Shown: one piece after another, positions 24,516-36,225 of the stretch | Position numbering within the stretch: position 1 is the first letter of the stretch | Layout of the letters: each line of letters starts with the position of its first letter | Assembly: GCA_001692895.1 (NCBI GenBank) | Contig: KV748223.1 | Coordinates: 1,302,001 to 1,366,000, forward strand | Reading direction: 5' to 3' | Length of the DNA: 64,000 bases | From: Cenococcum geophilum 1.58 | Lineage: Eukaryota; Ascomycota; Dothideomycetes; Gloniales; Gloniaceae | Notes under the pieces: generated by a model | What the model saw: the letters and a program-made list of their open reading frames with translations, nothing else | Told to the model about the DNA's origin: nothing | Database searches by the model: none | Program-made: the position numbers and the translations under genes

Positions 24516-26376
24516 TCTTAATTAGCAGTTTAAGCTTATAAGCGTATAGGCTTAGTTTTTTCTTAATTTAGTATAGGCCCGTAAACTTCTAGTCTAGTTT
24601 CTTTAAGGGTTATTAAGTCTTTAGGTTTTTTATATTTAGGTAAATTATATTACCTTTTTTAAAGTCCTACGCGGGAGCTTATTCTTTATTTATATGCTAT
24701 TTCTATACTATTTAAGCGTATGCTAATTTACTTTATAATAGTTTCGTTAACTGCTTTATTTAATTAGTAAAGTTATACACGTTAATTAATTAAATCCTCT
24801 TAATTATAGGTCCTGTTGTATTGATTTTGGGTTGTGGTTTAAATCTAAGTTAAGGGTCTTATTTGTAGGTTACGTAAAATAGCGTTACGCCTATTAATTT
24901 GTTTCTTATATTATTTAAAGTAAACTTAGTTAAAGGTAGCTACTTTTCCCAGTTATCTTATAGGTAGGAGCAGTATATTTATAGGTATTGTTCTATAATC
25001 GCGTTTATAGTTTTAGTTTAACTATCTGTCTTTAGATAAAATATAGTTAAGAGTTATATTTATATGCTTAATCGTTTATATAGGGCTTACTAAAAGTCTA
25101 AAATAAACTGGCTTCCGCGGTAGGATATTATTAAATTAGAAAGTCTATATAGCTTAAAGACGTACTTAATAAAACATTTGGCTACTAATATTGCATTAAT
25201 TAAGTCTATAGGAATTATATATCGTATTTTTATAAGATAGTTAATAACTACCATAATATTTATAAACCCATTACTATTAGGTAGGTTAACTATAAAGTTA
25301 ATTAAGATATCTCGCTATCTTTATATTAGAATTAGTAATAGTTAAAGTACTCCTTACTTCTTTACATAAGAGGTCTTCCCACGTATGTATATTCTGTATA
25401 CTTAAACGTATTTTTATATATAGTTATATATTATAGGCCAGTAATATACTCGTTAGATAATATTATAGGTCTTTATACGGCCAGGATGCCCTACTATAGG
25501 GGAATTATGTATAAATTTAAGTATTTTAAATCGTAAGGGTTTGGAATTTGGGACTACTATCTTCTATTAATAGTATAACCGATTATTATAGATTTTATAT
25601 TTAGCGAGTGTAATATCCTTATATTGCCATTTCCCTATTTAAATTGCTTTTATTATATCTACTATCTAAGGATTATTCTTATATTTGTGCTCTATTAATT
25701 TATTAATTTCTATATCCTACTTATTAATTTTTAATTTATTTTTATTAAGCTTTATATTTAAAAATATAGGGCGTAGTTTCTTAAAGCGTTTAGGGGGCAG
25801 TAGAATTTATAATTAATTTATAATCCGTTTATTAGAGGCGTTTATAGGTAAGTTTTATAATTATTATACTAATAAGTTAGGCTTTTAATTAAGTTTACTA
25901 GGTCGGTACGTAATCTTAAAGTTAAATTATAAGAGGTATTCGGCCTAACGAATTTGGCGCTATATTAATTACTTTATAGTTATAAAGTACTATAGGTTTT
26001 TATAGTCTGTTAATACGCGTATTAGGAATAACAATCCTTTAAGTTTTAGACGCTATTATTTAAAGCATTTAATAATTATAAGTAGTTCCTTATTATATAT
26101 CTTATAGTTTAATTTAGTAGGGGTAAGTTTCCGGAAGAGAAAGGCTACTAGGCGTAGCTCGCCGTTCTTATTATATTGTAATAATACTCCTCCTAGTATA
26201 TAATTAAATAAGTTTATTTTAACAATATATTTAAGGTCCAGATTAAAGTAGGCGAGAATTAAAGTAGTTATAAAATAATATTTTAGGTCGTTAAAAGTTT
26301 ATTTATATTTAGTAATCTATTTAAGTCTTACGTTTTTCCTTATTAAGTTTACTAATAGCTAAATAATTTTTAAAAA
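24516..26376 (-). pseudogene. pol: C pol, middle piece: RNase H and integrase
   Basis: Reading right to left from the X insertion: RNase H (about 26376-25900), a linker, then integrase with its Cys pair near 25400 and a catalytic core at about 25350-24750, ending with the Ty3 GPYxIKKKLSPYAYKLKL-type tail at about 24540. The strand is minus throughout. It resumes at 17587 after B and joins RT at 32642. Many CAG/TGG codons are stops. Confidence 0.75.
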
Positions 26377-26381
26377 GTAAT

Positions 26382-26595
26382 TGTTCGTACTAACTTAATA
26401 GCATAAGTGAGTCGTATCCACGGGCACGAAATACATGTAGTATTGTATGCTTGTTTGGATGGTGACTGTCGATTATATAAAGCAGACTACGTGGTCTATA
26501 TACTGATGCGCCTCCCCCCTAATTAGTTAGCACGTAGGTAGTTAGTGCACAAACGCGTATTTACGCGTTTATACACCAGGTGCTATAATTATACA
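26382..26595 (-). repeat. X 3' LTR
   Basis: It contains AAACGCGTA-TT-TACGCGTTT (26551-26570), a CpG-rich inverted repeat that keeps its CpGs despite RIP. Ends are TGTTCGTAC...TTATACA. Confidence 0.93.
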
Positions 26596-26996
26596 CTAGC
26601 GGTACTTGGAAAATAAAACCACTTATATACAGCCTCCGTAATTGCCTTAATAGAACCATAAAACACATAAGAAAATATATAGGAAATCTCCCTAAGGTGC
26701 CGTCTAGGCTGCCTTCCAAACGGTGCCCCAAGCTAGCCGTAAGTTCTACTTACGGTCCGTAAAATAAACTATACGGCCTTTTAACGGGCAGTAAACGAGC
26801 TATAAGTTAGATTTTAAGGGCCGCTAAGGCGCTAGTGCTAAGCGAACCAATGGCGATTTTCCATCCCGGGGATAGAAAATTGTAATTGGTTAATTTAACC
26901 ACCCTGTAAAATTTAGTAGGTTACGTGAGTCTACCAAGTTCCACCGTAGCTTTCTACCGTTTTCTACCTATACCATATAACGAGTTATACGGCCTT
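26596..26996 (-). other. X 3' untranslated region with P2
   Basis: No reading frame seen. P2 sits at 26845-26891 and is followed in element sense by CTAGCGCCTTAGCGGCCC, a string also found after P2 in Copia1 (about 47556-47573). No clear polypurine tract was found next to the LTR. Confidence 0.6.
26845..26891 (-). repeat. P2 palindrome in X
   Basis: AACCAATGGCGATTTTCC and its inverted partner ending AATTGGTT around CCCGGGG; core only. Confidence 0.75.
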
Positions 26997-29900
26997 CTAA
27001 CGGGCCGTAGATATACCATAGGTGCTCCATTAGTCCCGTTCTACCCATTCTATAACTTTTAGGTTAAGCTTATTTGTATTAATTAGGGTTTTAAGGGCTT
27101 AACACGGCTTTGCCTTAGTTATGGCGTCTACTAGGTTATCTCCGCTGCTAATCTATTTAACCTTCATAATCTTACGTCGTTCGTAGGCCTAACGTAAGCA
27201 CATTAGGTCAACTATAAGCCTCTTCTCTTATGTCGTACCTAGTTTAACTAGGCAGTCGTAAAGGGACTTTAAATTGGTGTATAAAACCAGAGGTAACTGC
27301 TCCAGTTATAGAATCTTCTAGACCGTTAATTTAATTGCAGCTGCTATATTAAATCCATAAGCTAGTATATATAGTTTAGAAGCTAGTACACTACGGGTTA
27401 CTTATTTATACTTAATTGAAGACTAGTACAGTATATTTACGTCCTAATTGCGGTCTATAAGTACAATTATAAAGCCAATTTGTAATAATAGGTCTTTATT
27501 ATTAGCAAAGGAGGCGTTTATAAATACCAGTAGGCTAAGGGAATTTAGGTCTAGTAGTATAAAAGTAAGTCCCCTTACTGCATTATTAATTTGCTACTAA
27601 ATGCGCTTATTAAGCTGCTTAATATTTTCTTCTTATGGATCTACTACCTAGGCCGTAAAGGATAAGTCGTAGGTAGATTTGGGTTAGCAGACTATGGTAA
27701 TATAGGCGCCTCTTATACGCTATATAGCGTATTAGTCCTTTATATTTACGGTCTTATAGGTCTCTCCGCGGGAACTAGTAAGGTCCGTAGGCTTTACTAT
27801 AATAAGCTTTAGGTTTTAAGCTTAGCGTTCCTAAGTTAGCTTAATTAGGTTACCCTTTTATATAATTAGGCCTCTATTAAACTTAATTAGATTTTACTTA
27901 GTTAACTACTCTTACGGCTTTACTAAGAACTTAGCCTTTTATAGTTTAGTTTCTTTAGCATCCGCAAAGGTCTAGTCTGCTAGGAATAGGGTATTGTTTA
28001 TTTAAAGTCTAATAATACTAAGGCCGTTTAATAGGCTGTATAGGAGGCAGGGGTTATAGGTTAACTATTCCATTTTAAGCTTACTAACGTGATGCTGGTG
28101 GTATATCTTAAACTAGTGGTTCCTAGCTTTTAGTACTCTGTAAAGAGGTTTTATAACCTATAAAATTATTCCTAGTTATAGGTTAAGCTCACGGGGTGGT
28201 CGTATAAAGATGTCCCTACTTAGGTAGGTGTTGGACTGTATATAGGCTTGCGAGATATCCTGTAAGTATAGGGCTACGGGTTTAGTTTACTGTAGTCCCA
28301 GCGTAAGTATAAGTATAATTCGTTAGCTAACTCGTTAAATTATAGGCAATTGCGTAAGGACTAAGTTCTTTCCCTTGTCGTTATAAGCTTATACAATAAG
28401 CCTTAATTTCTTAAAGGCTTTATTAGTACTAGGGTGCTTAATCTTATTAATAAAGCGTAAGTTAAATATACGGACGCCTTACGGGACGTCTTTCTCTATT
28501 ATAACCGCAAAGATACCCTTTTTAAGTAGTCTATTAATCTCTTTATGTTATAAGTCCGTAAACAGGGTTTCCTATACTAGAACTAATATATCTATAGGCG
28601 GAGATTACCTTACGGATATTCCTGCGGAGGTTAGGTAATTTTCTATTATAGTATTCTTAGTTATGGGGTGCTTTTAGGGGCGTCCTCAACTATACTTTAC
28701 GGTAGGTTTAGTAGGTTTAGTGGGTTTCTAGGGGACTTCTGGGGTAGGTAAGGGTGCTTCTAGTTTGTCTAATTTGGCGGGTGCTTTCGGTTCGTCTAGT
28801 TTAACGGGTGCTTCCAGTTTGTCTAGTTTGACGTTATAGGTATTTTTGGGCCAAAAGTAGGGTTTTACGGACGTGCTTCTAAAGCTGGTTGGCCCACTAG
28901 GAAGCTATACGCAGCACGTCTCGTTTTCTACGGCCAGTAGATAATAAGGTCCATTTTAACTGCCGCTTTTACGCCATACAAGGACTTCAGAGTTAAGTGG
29001 GAGGTCGTGTACTAGGGTCGTGTTAGGTCCGTTGCGGTAGTACAAGGCGTTATTAATAGCTTACTTGGCCCGTAGCTTGACTATTTTAGTTATTGCCTTC
29101 TATATTGTAGCTGCTCGTTCCGTAATAGACGGGGTAGGAGGGCCTAGGTTGCTTATCCTTAGGTAGGCTCCGTAAACCAAGAGGGTAGGTACTAGTCCGT
29201 CCGGGCCAGCAGTGTCGTTAACGGCTTTTACGGCCATCTATAGAGCCAGTTCCTTTTAGATGTCCTTGCATTCGTCTGTAATAATCTAGTAAGCTCTCTA
29301 TAAGGCTAGGTAAGCTTACTTAATAAGCCTAACGGACCAATGCGCCTTAACTGGAACAGCTTTTGTTAATATAGCCATGGCCGTAGTATACTGCTAGAAT
29401 TCCTTGCTAATAAAGTTCCTACCGGCGTTATAGGTGATATACTGCGGAGGTCTAACGTATATATCGATCTAGCAGGTCCGTAAAATATCCCAAGTATATT
29501 TTATGGATATATTTTACAACTAACGGGCGGCTTAATAGCGGGTTACCTTATCAATTATATATAATACTAGACTGCCGTTAATATATATAATATCTACGTA
29601 CACTAAGTAGTTAAAGTTAAGGTCCTTATAAAGGGTGAACTTAAATCGGCCTAGGGAACGTCCGTATTTCTAGCAGAAGGAGCAGTATTTAGTTAGGTAG
29701 TTAATTGCCTTTCTATTAATGTTGTTATATCCAGAGCGTTTAAGGACTCTATACAGCTTTTCGGCTAACAGGTGGCCGAAACAGCAGTATAGGTAGTAGA
29801 TCTCCGTACTGGTAAGGTAGCACGGGTTATAGTCGAAAGATTCCTAAATGTAGGTCCGTAAAGTCTCTCCCTATATAAGGAACGGGTGTCTAAATCGTTA

Positions 29901-32042
29901 TATAATTGGTAGGGTAATATACTTGCTTCCTAGGGCAGTTACGGGGCTAATTAGGGTGTCCGTAATATTATTATAGTACACCTATAACCTATCCATGTCT
30001 ACAAGACAGAGTAGAAAGGGGGTATCCGCTTTTACTATATAGAAGTTAACTAGGCCAATTAGAGTCTTAACTTTAACTAATCCAATTAATGCGGTTAAGC
30101 CGATGCCGAATTAGACGTTTACGGCCCCAGTTTACGTAATATCAATGTCCGTATTGTTATTTATAGTAGTCCTATATATGAGGTATTATCCATAGCCTAC
30201 GGTAGACTTCTTAGAGGCACCTGTGTCGATTATAACACCATAGAATTCTTTAGGGGTATAGCGTTTTGTAGTAATATATGCAAATAGGTCCTGTTTATAA
30301 TCTATAATATCTATAATAGGGGTACTTACGGAATAGTTTTTGGGCGTAACTAAGTGTATAAAGAAACGGTTAGCTAATACGGTCGTAATATTAAAGGCTT
30401 AGCTATCCGTAAAAGGTCTAAAAGTAGTTAGGAATATCTCTAAGGTCTCTTATTCCTAAGCGTCTAAGTTAAAGTTAATTATAAGGGCTTCTATTAACTT
30501 ATTAGGGGGCTCTTCTACTTCCTTTCCTTTATATTCCAAAATAAACTAGTTAATATGGCTATTAAGTCTCTTCCTAGATTTATTACGTTCTTCCTAGGTA
30601 TGCCTTATAGACTAACATCTTTCCTTACCGCACACAAAGCACTTCTAGCTGGTTTGTCTACGGGGGTATATTTTTATACGGGGGTTGCTATAAGGGTTAC
30701 GGGTAGGATTTAGTCGGTATAGGTGCTGCTAGCGGTAGCGGCGGTCCGTAAAGTAGACGTCTAAGTCTGTTTACGGATATTAAATATCCGCAATAAAGGC
30801 TTAAGTGCTGCCTAGTAGGTTTAAGACTTTATACGTTACAATAAAGGAGCGTAGGTTATTAATGAGGCCAGCTAAGGTATCTGTAGGCTTATAGTAGGTA
30901 TACTTACAGGGCTCTACTTCCTAGTAGGCTATAATAAGTTTATTATATAGGAAGTCGTCTATTCAAAGCTTGGTGTTAAGGCCGTACTATAGGTGCCGAA
31001 GGTCTTTAATAAGAATTTGTAGGCACTCTATAGTCGATTTTTTAGTATTCTTATCAATTACGGTCCGTAGCTTAGTCGCATTCCATTAGGTAAGAATATC
31101 ACACTTATATTCTGGTCCTTTAAAGTAGTTACGCGTAGCTTTGCATAGCTTATTAAAGGGAACACTAAGGGGGTTGCTCTTAAGGTTAGTATAGTAATAG
31201 TTAAGTGCTAGGCCGCGCAGCATAGTGGAGTAGGCTTAGCTAAATTCCTATTTAGGAATATCAGCCTTCCAACAGAGGTCCGTAAAGATAGTAAGTTTAA
31301 AGTTAAAGTTATCGTTTTTACCGCTGTACTTAGATTCGTCAGTATAGAGCTTAGCCAGGTTAGCTAGCTCCTTACCGTAGGTCTTTACTTAGGTAGGTTG
31401 CGAATCTATAACTTACGGATCTATGGCTTGCGGATATATAGCTTACGGATCTATAACTTAAATAACGGGGGTAATTTGGTCCGTATTTTGGTTTACAGGG
31501 GTATTATAGTCCATAATTTGGGTTACGGGGGTATTGTGGTCCGTAACTTAAGTATTAGATATACTTTAGCCAGTAAGATTAATTCTAATACCACTTAGGT
31601 TTATAGAACGAATTTAGTTAAATGGGTCAGCTATAAGGCTAGAGATTCTATTAAGTTTAAAAGAGGCGAAGAGGTTGCTGGTTTTAATGTAATCTAAGAT
31701 CTACTCTTTAGTCCATTCCGTTTAGTCCTCCTTACGTAGTATATTATATAGAGACCGTGCAACAGTAACTCGTTTATCCCTTTTAACCCATACGCCTTAG
31801 TAACGTAAAAGGGTTTATAGGTTACGGATAGCAGTAGGGTTACAAGCCTTAAAAATAGCTTCCGTAAAGTCTGTAAAGTCTTCCTTATATTGCTCCCACA
31901 GGTCGTTATTTATAAGCTCAAAGTATCTATATTTAAGGATTTTAAAGCTAATATAGTTGTTAACGTCATTTATAGACGTAACGTCGACGCCTTATCTCCA
32001 CTTCTTTTAACCTTCGCTAACTTGCTTGCTAATATCTACCAT
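26997..32042 (-). pseudogene. gag-pol: X gag-pol (copia type)
   Basis: ATG at 32042-32040 and TAG at 26999-26997 lie in the same frame (1,681 codons), as do the zinc knuckle, RT and RNase H, so damage is by substitution only. Gag has Tyr/Pro/Asn-rich repeats such as NYGPQYPRNP (about 31550-31400). The knuckle KCFVCGKERCWSTRH (about 30645-30600) is typical of fungal copia and uses CX2CX4C plus His. Integrase spans about 29500-28900 with WIDIYVRPP and HNS-region remnants. RT includes LNGL and KIYHQHH-type motifs and the fungal copia Q(V/T)DD box as stop-INN at 28004-27993, followed by TLFLADQTFADAKE. RNase H shows TTQEKRLIVDLM-LRQ near 27230-27170. An open frame on the plus strand at 31398-31598 is only the antisense of the gag repeats. 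Confidence 0.9.
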
Positions 32043-32422
32043 ATTATAGTATAGTGTGGTGCATAGCGGGTAGTAGCAGCTTATAACGGGTGGGGGAGGT
32101 CTTATAACGGTCCGTAAAATCAATTAACGGGTCTATAATAGTTCGCAGGAGGGTAAGAGGTTTCCGCAAAAGGTCCAAAGAGGTTTAAGGTTTGAGGGGG
32201 TTAAGAATAGGGGTTCCATATAGGTCTATATTCGCGTCTATAACTTCTAATAAACTATACTAAGACTTAAATAAGTATATAAAGTTAGAGATAAGTCCGT
32301 AATCCCTAACTTTTAACCTTTTAGTAGGTCGTACTAGGAGTCTAAATAGGTAGTCGCTGTCGTATATATCGCTTGGGGGGAGGTATTAAATAATTGCTGA
32401 TCTATACGCGCTTACTAATTAG
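32043..32422 (-). other. X leader between 5' LTR and gag
   Basis: About 380 bp with no frame. Directly inside the LTR the sense strand starts CTAATTAGTAAGCGCG. The first ten bases equal those at the same place in Copia1 and are the likely primer-binding site. Confidence 0.5.
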
Positions 32423-32636
32423 TGTTTATACTAACTTAATAGCATAAGTAAGTCGTATCCACGGGCACGAAATACATGTAGTATTGTATGCTTGTTTAGA
32501 TAGTGACTGTTAATTGTATAAAGCAGACTACGTGGTCTATATACTGATGCGCCTCCCCCCTAATTAGTCAGCACGTAGGTGGTTGGTGCACGAACGCGTA
32601 TTTACGCGTTTGTATACTAGGTGCTGTAATTATACA
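32423..32636 (-). repeat. X 5' LTR
   Basis: 214 bp, pairing with 26382-26595, followed by the GTAAT target duplication. Confidence 0.93.
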
Positions 32637-32641
32637 GTAAT

Positions 32642-34260
32642 TAATAAATTAATAGTAGAAATTTGCGAATCTTAGAAATCCTTAGATGTTTTATATACTA
32701 CTAAGACTTTCTTAGTTTATAATTATAGCAATTTTCTTAGGATCTATTTTAATTCCGTTACGGGATATAATTAGGCCTAAGTATGTAACTTTAGATATAT
32801 AGAACTTATATTTCTTAATATCGCATTATAAGCCCGCGTCTTATAGGCGTTTAAGGACTATTTAGACGTGCTTCTAATGTTTAGAAAGTAAAGACAAATA
32901 GATTAAGATATTATTAATATACGCGGTAATAAATATATTAAGGAATTCGCGAAGCGTATTATTAATATATTACTAAAATATACTAGGACCGTTTTTTACA
33001 CTAAATAGCATTACTAGGTATTTAAAAAGTCCCTATTGTGTATAGAAAGCTATATACTTTTTATCTCCTTTATAAATATAGATTTAATTAAAAGCAGTGA
33101 CTACGTTAAGCTTTATAAAGTATTATGCTTTTTTTAAGCGGTTAAGCGTTTCTTAAAGCAGAGGAATTGTGTATTAGTTTTAAATTATAATTATATTTAA
33201 AGCTTAATAATTAATATAGAACCTTAAGCCTCCTCTAGGTTTCTTAATAAATAGTATAAGTAAGGTAAATAGTAATTAACTAGGGCGAAGAAATCCTTTC
33301 TTTAGGTGTTTTTTAAGGTATTATCGCATTATAAGCAGCTCTTCTTGCGATATACCATATAACGGGCCAAACTTTAGCATTATACTAGGTTTAAGTTCTA
33401 TCTTAAAATTATGCTTATCTTAATACGGGGGTAGTTGGTCTATAAATTGTTTCTTAAACATATTAATTAGATTATAATATTCTTTAGGTATAAGAGGTTG
33501 GGGGTTAATATATTGCTTTAGTTTTAATACCTTCTTAATATCTTCTAGTGTTATAGTAAAGATCTTATAGTCTCATTTTCTTACTAATAAATAAAAGGGT
33601 GCGGCTTATACTATATAAATTTTAAAGGGTTTAAATATATTATCTTCGCATTCTTTACCGCGATTGGTAGTTATAACTTTATTATATTAATTTAAGGTTT
33701 ATAGTAAGGGTAATTTATATTATATTAAATTTAAATAGTTATGTGTATATTTATAGGGCAAGTGGTATTTTAAGTAATAACTTTAATAGTAGGTTATACG
33801 GAATTTTAGTATTTCTTTAACCCAGCTAATTAAAGGGTTATATTATTTTAGCTATTTATATCTAAGTATTACCTTATAATGCTTTAAGGGTGTTATAAAT
33901 AGGGAAATATATTTAAGGTATTTGCCTATCCGCATCTTTATAAAAGCGTAGTATATTAATTCGCCGTATATTAAAGGCTTACTATTAAAGCCTTATAGTC
34001 CTTAGGGCTTATTAAGTTTCTTTAAATTTAAGCGTTAAGTTTTCGCGTAGTTCGTATTAATAAAGCCTATATTAGTGGCTCCGCTATTTATAAGGATTTA
34101 TACTTCCTTCTATTTTTTAAGTATTTAAATTTCGCTAAGTATATTAAGGGAGTTATATTATATATCAGCGCTAGAAGAGCTTAGATACTTATACTCTTCC
34201 ACTTCTTATCCTAAGGCGCGACTTAGCCTTAGAATAATTCATTTTCTAAATTAACTAAAG
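32642..34260 (-). pseudogene. pol: C pol, N-terminal piece: protease and RT
   Basis: The protease motif ILINSGATN lies at about 34088-34074 (Asp to Asn of DSG). RT begins near 33300, with FYINY at 33221-33207 where FCVDYR-type sequence is expected. It then shows TIPLL-ETLNRL and ends the palm with YINN at 32921-32910 (from YLDD) followed by ILI. A plus-strand reading gives nothing. RT continues into RNase H at 26376 once X is removed. Confidence 0.82.
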
Positions 34261-35425
34261 GTAAGACGCTTTATAGAAATTAAGTATAATTTATAGAATA
34301 AGTATAATTTAAGGACTAAGAGGAACTACATTAGACCTTTTCAAAAGGGTAAGTTTAATAATTCCTTTAAATATATCCCTTTTTACCGCATCTAAAGCAT
34401 TCTCCATTTATAGCTTAAGTTCTTTATTTATTAGTTCCTAAGAATATATAGGATCGGTTAGTATTAAGGTCTATAGGGTTATATATAGGGCTTCTAGGTC
34501 TTAGAGATAGGTCGCGCTTTAGGGTATATACCGGTTTCGTAGAGTTTTAAACATAAGGTATAGTTGGCTTTAAGGAATAAGTCTATTTATTATATTAAAG
34601 GTCCTTATTAATTCGTTAATATATTATAGCAAATTCGGGTAAGTCCTTTAGCAGTTCTTTACCTACTAACTATGCTCTAATTTTATCTAAAATAGCTTAA
34701 TAGAGAGTAGTAACTCTAGTGGCTTTATTCTAATCTAGTTTATTAATAAGGCCTAAAAATTCCAAAAAGAAGCTAGTAAAGTCTTGGTTCTATTATTATA
34801 GGTTTTTAAGTTTAGTAACAGCTGTATATTTACGGCTAGCGTTATTATATATTTATTTTAGTAGAGAGATAAAGATTTTAAAAATAATAAAGGTGCCGTT
34901 ATAGAAGAATAGGTCTATAGTTTATATAGCGTCTTTACTTAAATAAGATATTCTATAGCTAATCTTGCTAGCTTTAGTAGGGTATTAGTTATAGTTTATT
35001 AAAAGTTTAAGACAGAGCTTAGTTATAAAGGGACGTAGGTTATTTTAATTTCCATTAAATATTAGAGGGTTAGAAAGCCTTTTAGATTTTATAGTAGGTA
35101 TTAGGTTTATTATAGGTATAGGTTAAGTTACCGTTACTAATTTAGGGTTTATATTTAACAGGCTAAGTTCGTATATAGTTATTTTAATTTTATTTATAGG
35201 TGTTATTATTAGGGTCTTTAATATAAGTGCTTTAAGGTTACAGAGTTCTTTATAGATTATTCCCATTAATTACTAATACTAAGCTTTTAATATTGCTTGC
35301 TATTGGGCCAAAGCATCTATAAAGAGCTGTTGTATTATAGTTAACTGTTTCCTAACTAGGGCTATAATACTCGTAGTTAACGCAGTAGGTTTAAGTTCGT
35401 TTGCTATTTTAATAGTAGTTATTCT
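34260..35425 (-). pseudogene. gag: C gag
   Basis: A Ty3-type gag on the minus strand. The zinc knuckle ECFRCGKKGYI lies near 34405-34355; the last His is Tyr and the final Cys is lost to RIP. The N-terminal part is rich in Leu/Ala/Gln (KQLTMIQQLFIDALAQ-like) near 35390-35290. The start is probably an ATG changed to ATA near 35413-35425. Confidence 0.65.
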
Positions 35426-35438
35426 TAATGTAATATAA

Positions 35439-35756
35439 TATAAGGGCGCGGAGAGACTTTAGGGAAGATTTAAAGGAATGATATAAATTCTATCTAAATT
35501 TAAGGGTATATAGCTCTTGCTAAGAACAAGACATTACGTAAAGAAGAGAAAGGAATAATAAGAGAATTATATAATTAAATAGTTAGGGGCTTGGTGGTCG
35601 ATGCGTGCGCATATACACACGCGGTCTTTAACGGACTTTAATAGAATTTAATTAATCTGGCAGAATTTGGCAGAAGTTAATTAAGCTAGCAAAATTTAGT
35701 AGAATTTGGTCAAAGCGTCGGAATTCATCTATCGAGTGTTTTACTAAGACATTTCT
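35439..35756 (-). repeat. C 5' LTR, main piece (split by A2)
   Basis: It starts TATAAGGGCGCGGAGAG and stops after TTTCT, where A2 begins. The last 25 bases of the LTR are at 49750-49774, behind the duplicated TTTCT (49745-49749). The primer-binding site inside it (35424-35438, sense TTATATTACATTAAG) is the G2 site changed by transitions only. Confidence 0.9.
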
Positions 35757-36180
35757 TATTACGGACGCTTTAAGTACAATATTACGACTACTTGGAGAAG
35801 AGTCAGAAGAAGCTAGTTGGTTAATAAGAGTACGGTTTAGGATAGATTTAGTAAAACTATATAATGAGGAATAGTAGCTAAGGTCACATAATATGATCTG
35901 TATAATCTATAGGATCTGCGTAATTTACAATAGAGCAAATAGAGTGTATATATATTATATATAAGGAGGATTTCATAGGAGTACGGTTGTGTATTTAAGG
36001 ACCCTTAGTCCCTACCTAGATAATTCCTTCCTTATAGTAATTCTTAGAATACAATTAGAGTTAATCTATTAGGCAACTACTCCACCAATTATTATTACGT
36101 TGTTAACTTTAATTTATATCACCTATATACTTAGCCCATTAACGAGCCCATCGTAGTACTTACTATAAGGTTCCGTTATA
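35757..36180 (+). repeat. A2 5' LTR
   Basis: TATTACGGACGC...TTCCGTTATA, the RIP form of TGTTACGGACGC...TTCCGTTACA. It matches A1, A3 and 49321-49744. Confidence 0.93.
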
Positions 36181-36225
36181 TAATTACTACCTAGTTACGG
36201 TATTAAATATAGAAAGTTAAATAAT

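Larger units (their letters stand above)
26382..32636 (-). mobile_element. Copia element X, complete, nested in C
   Basis: Two 214-bp LTRs with a perfect 5-bp target duplication GTAAT (26377-26381 and 32637-32641) flank a minus-strand gag-pol of the fungal Ty1/copia type. It splits C between RT and RNase H. The gag-pol is one unbroken frame apart from nonsense substitutions. Confidence 0.95.

Noticed and set aside
31398..31598. Repetitive open frame (RIYNLRIYGL-type) on the plus strand
   Set aside because: It is the antisense of the Tyr/Pro-rich repeats in X gag, whose frame is continuous with the whole polyprotein.
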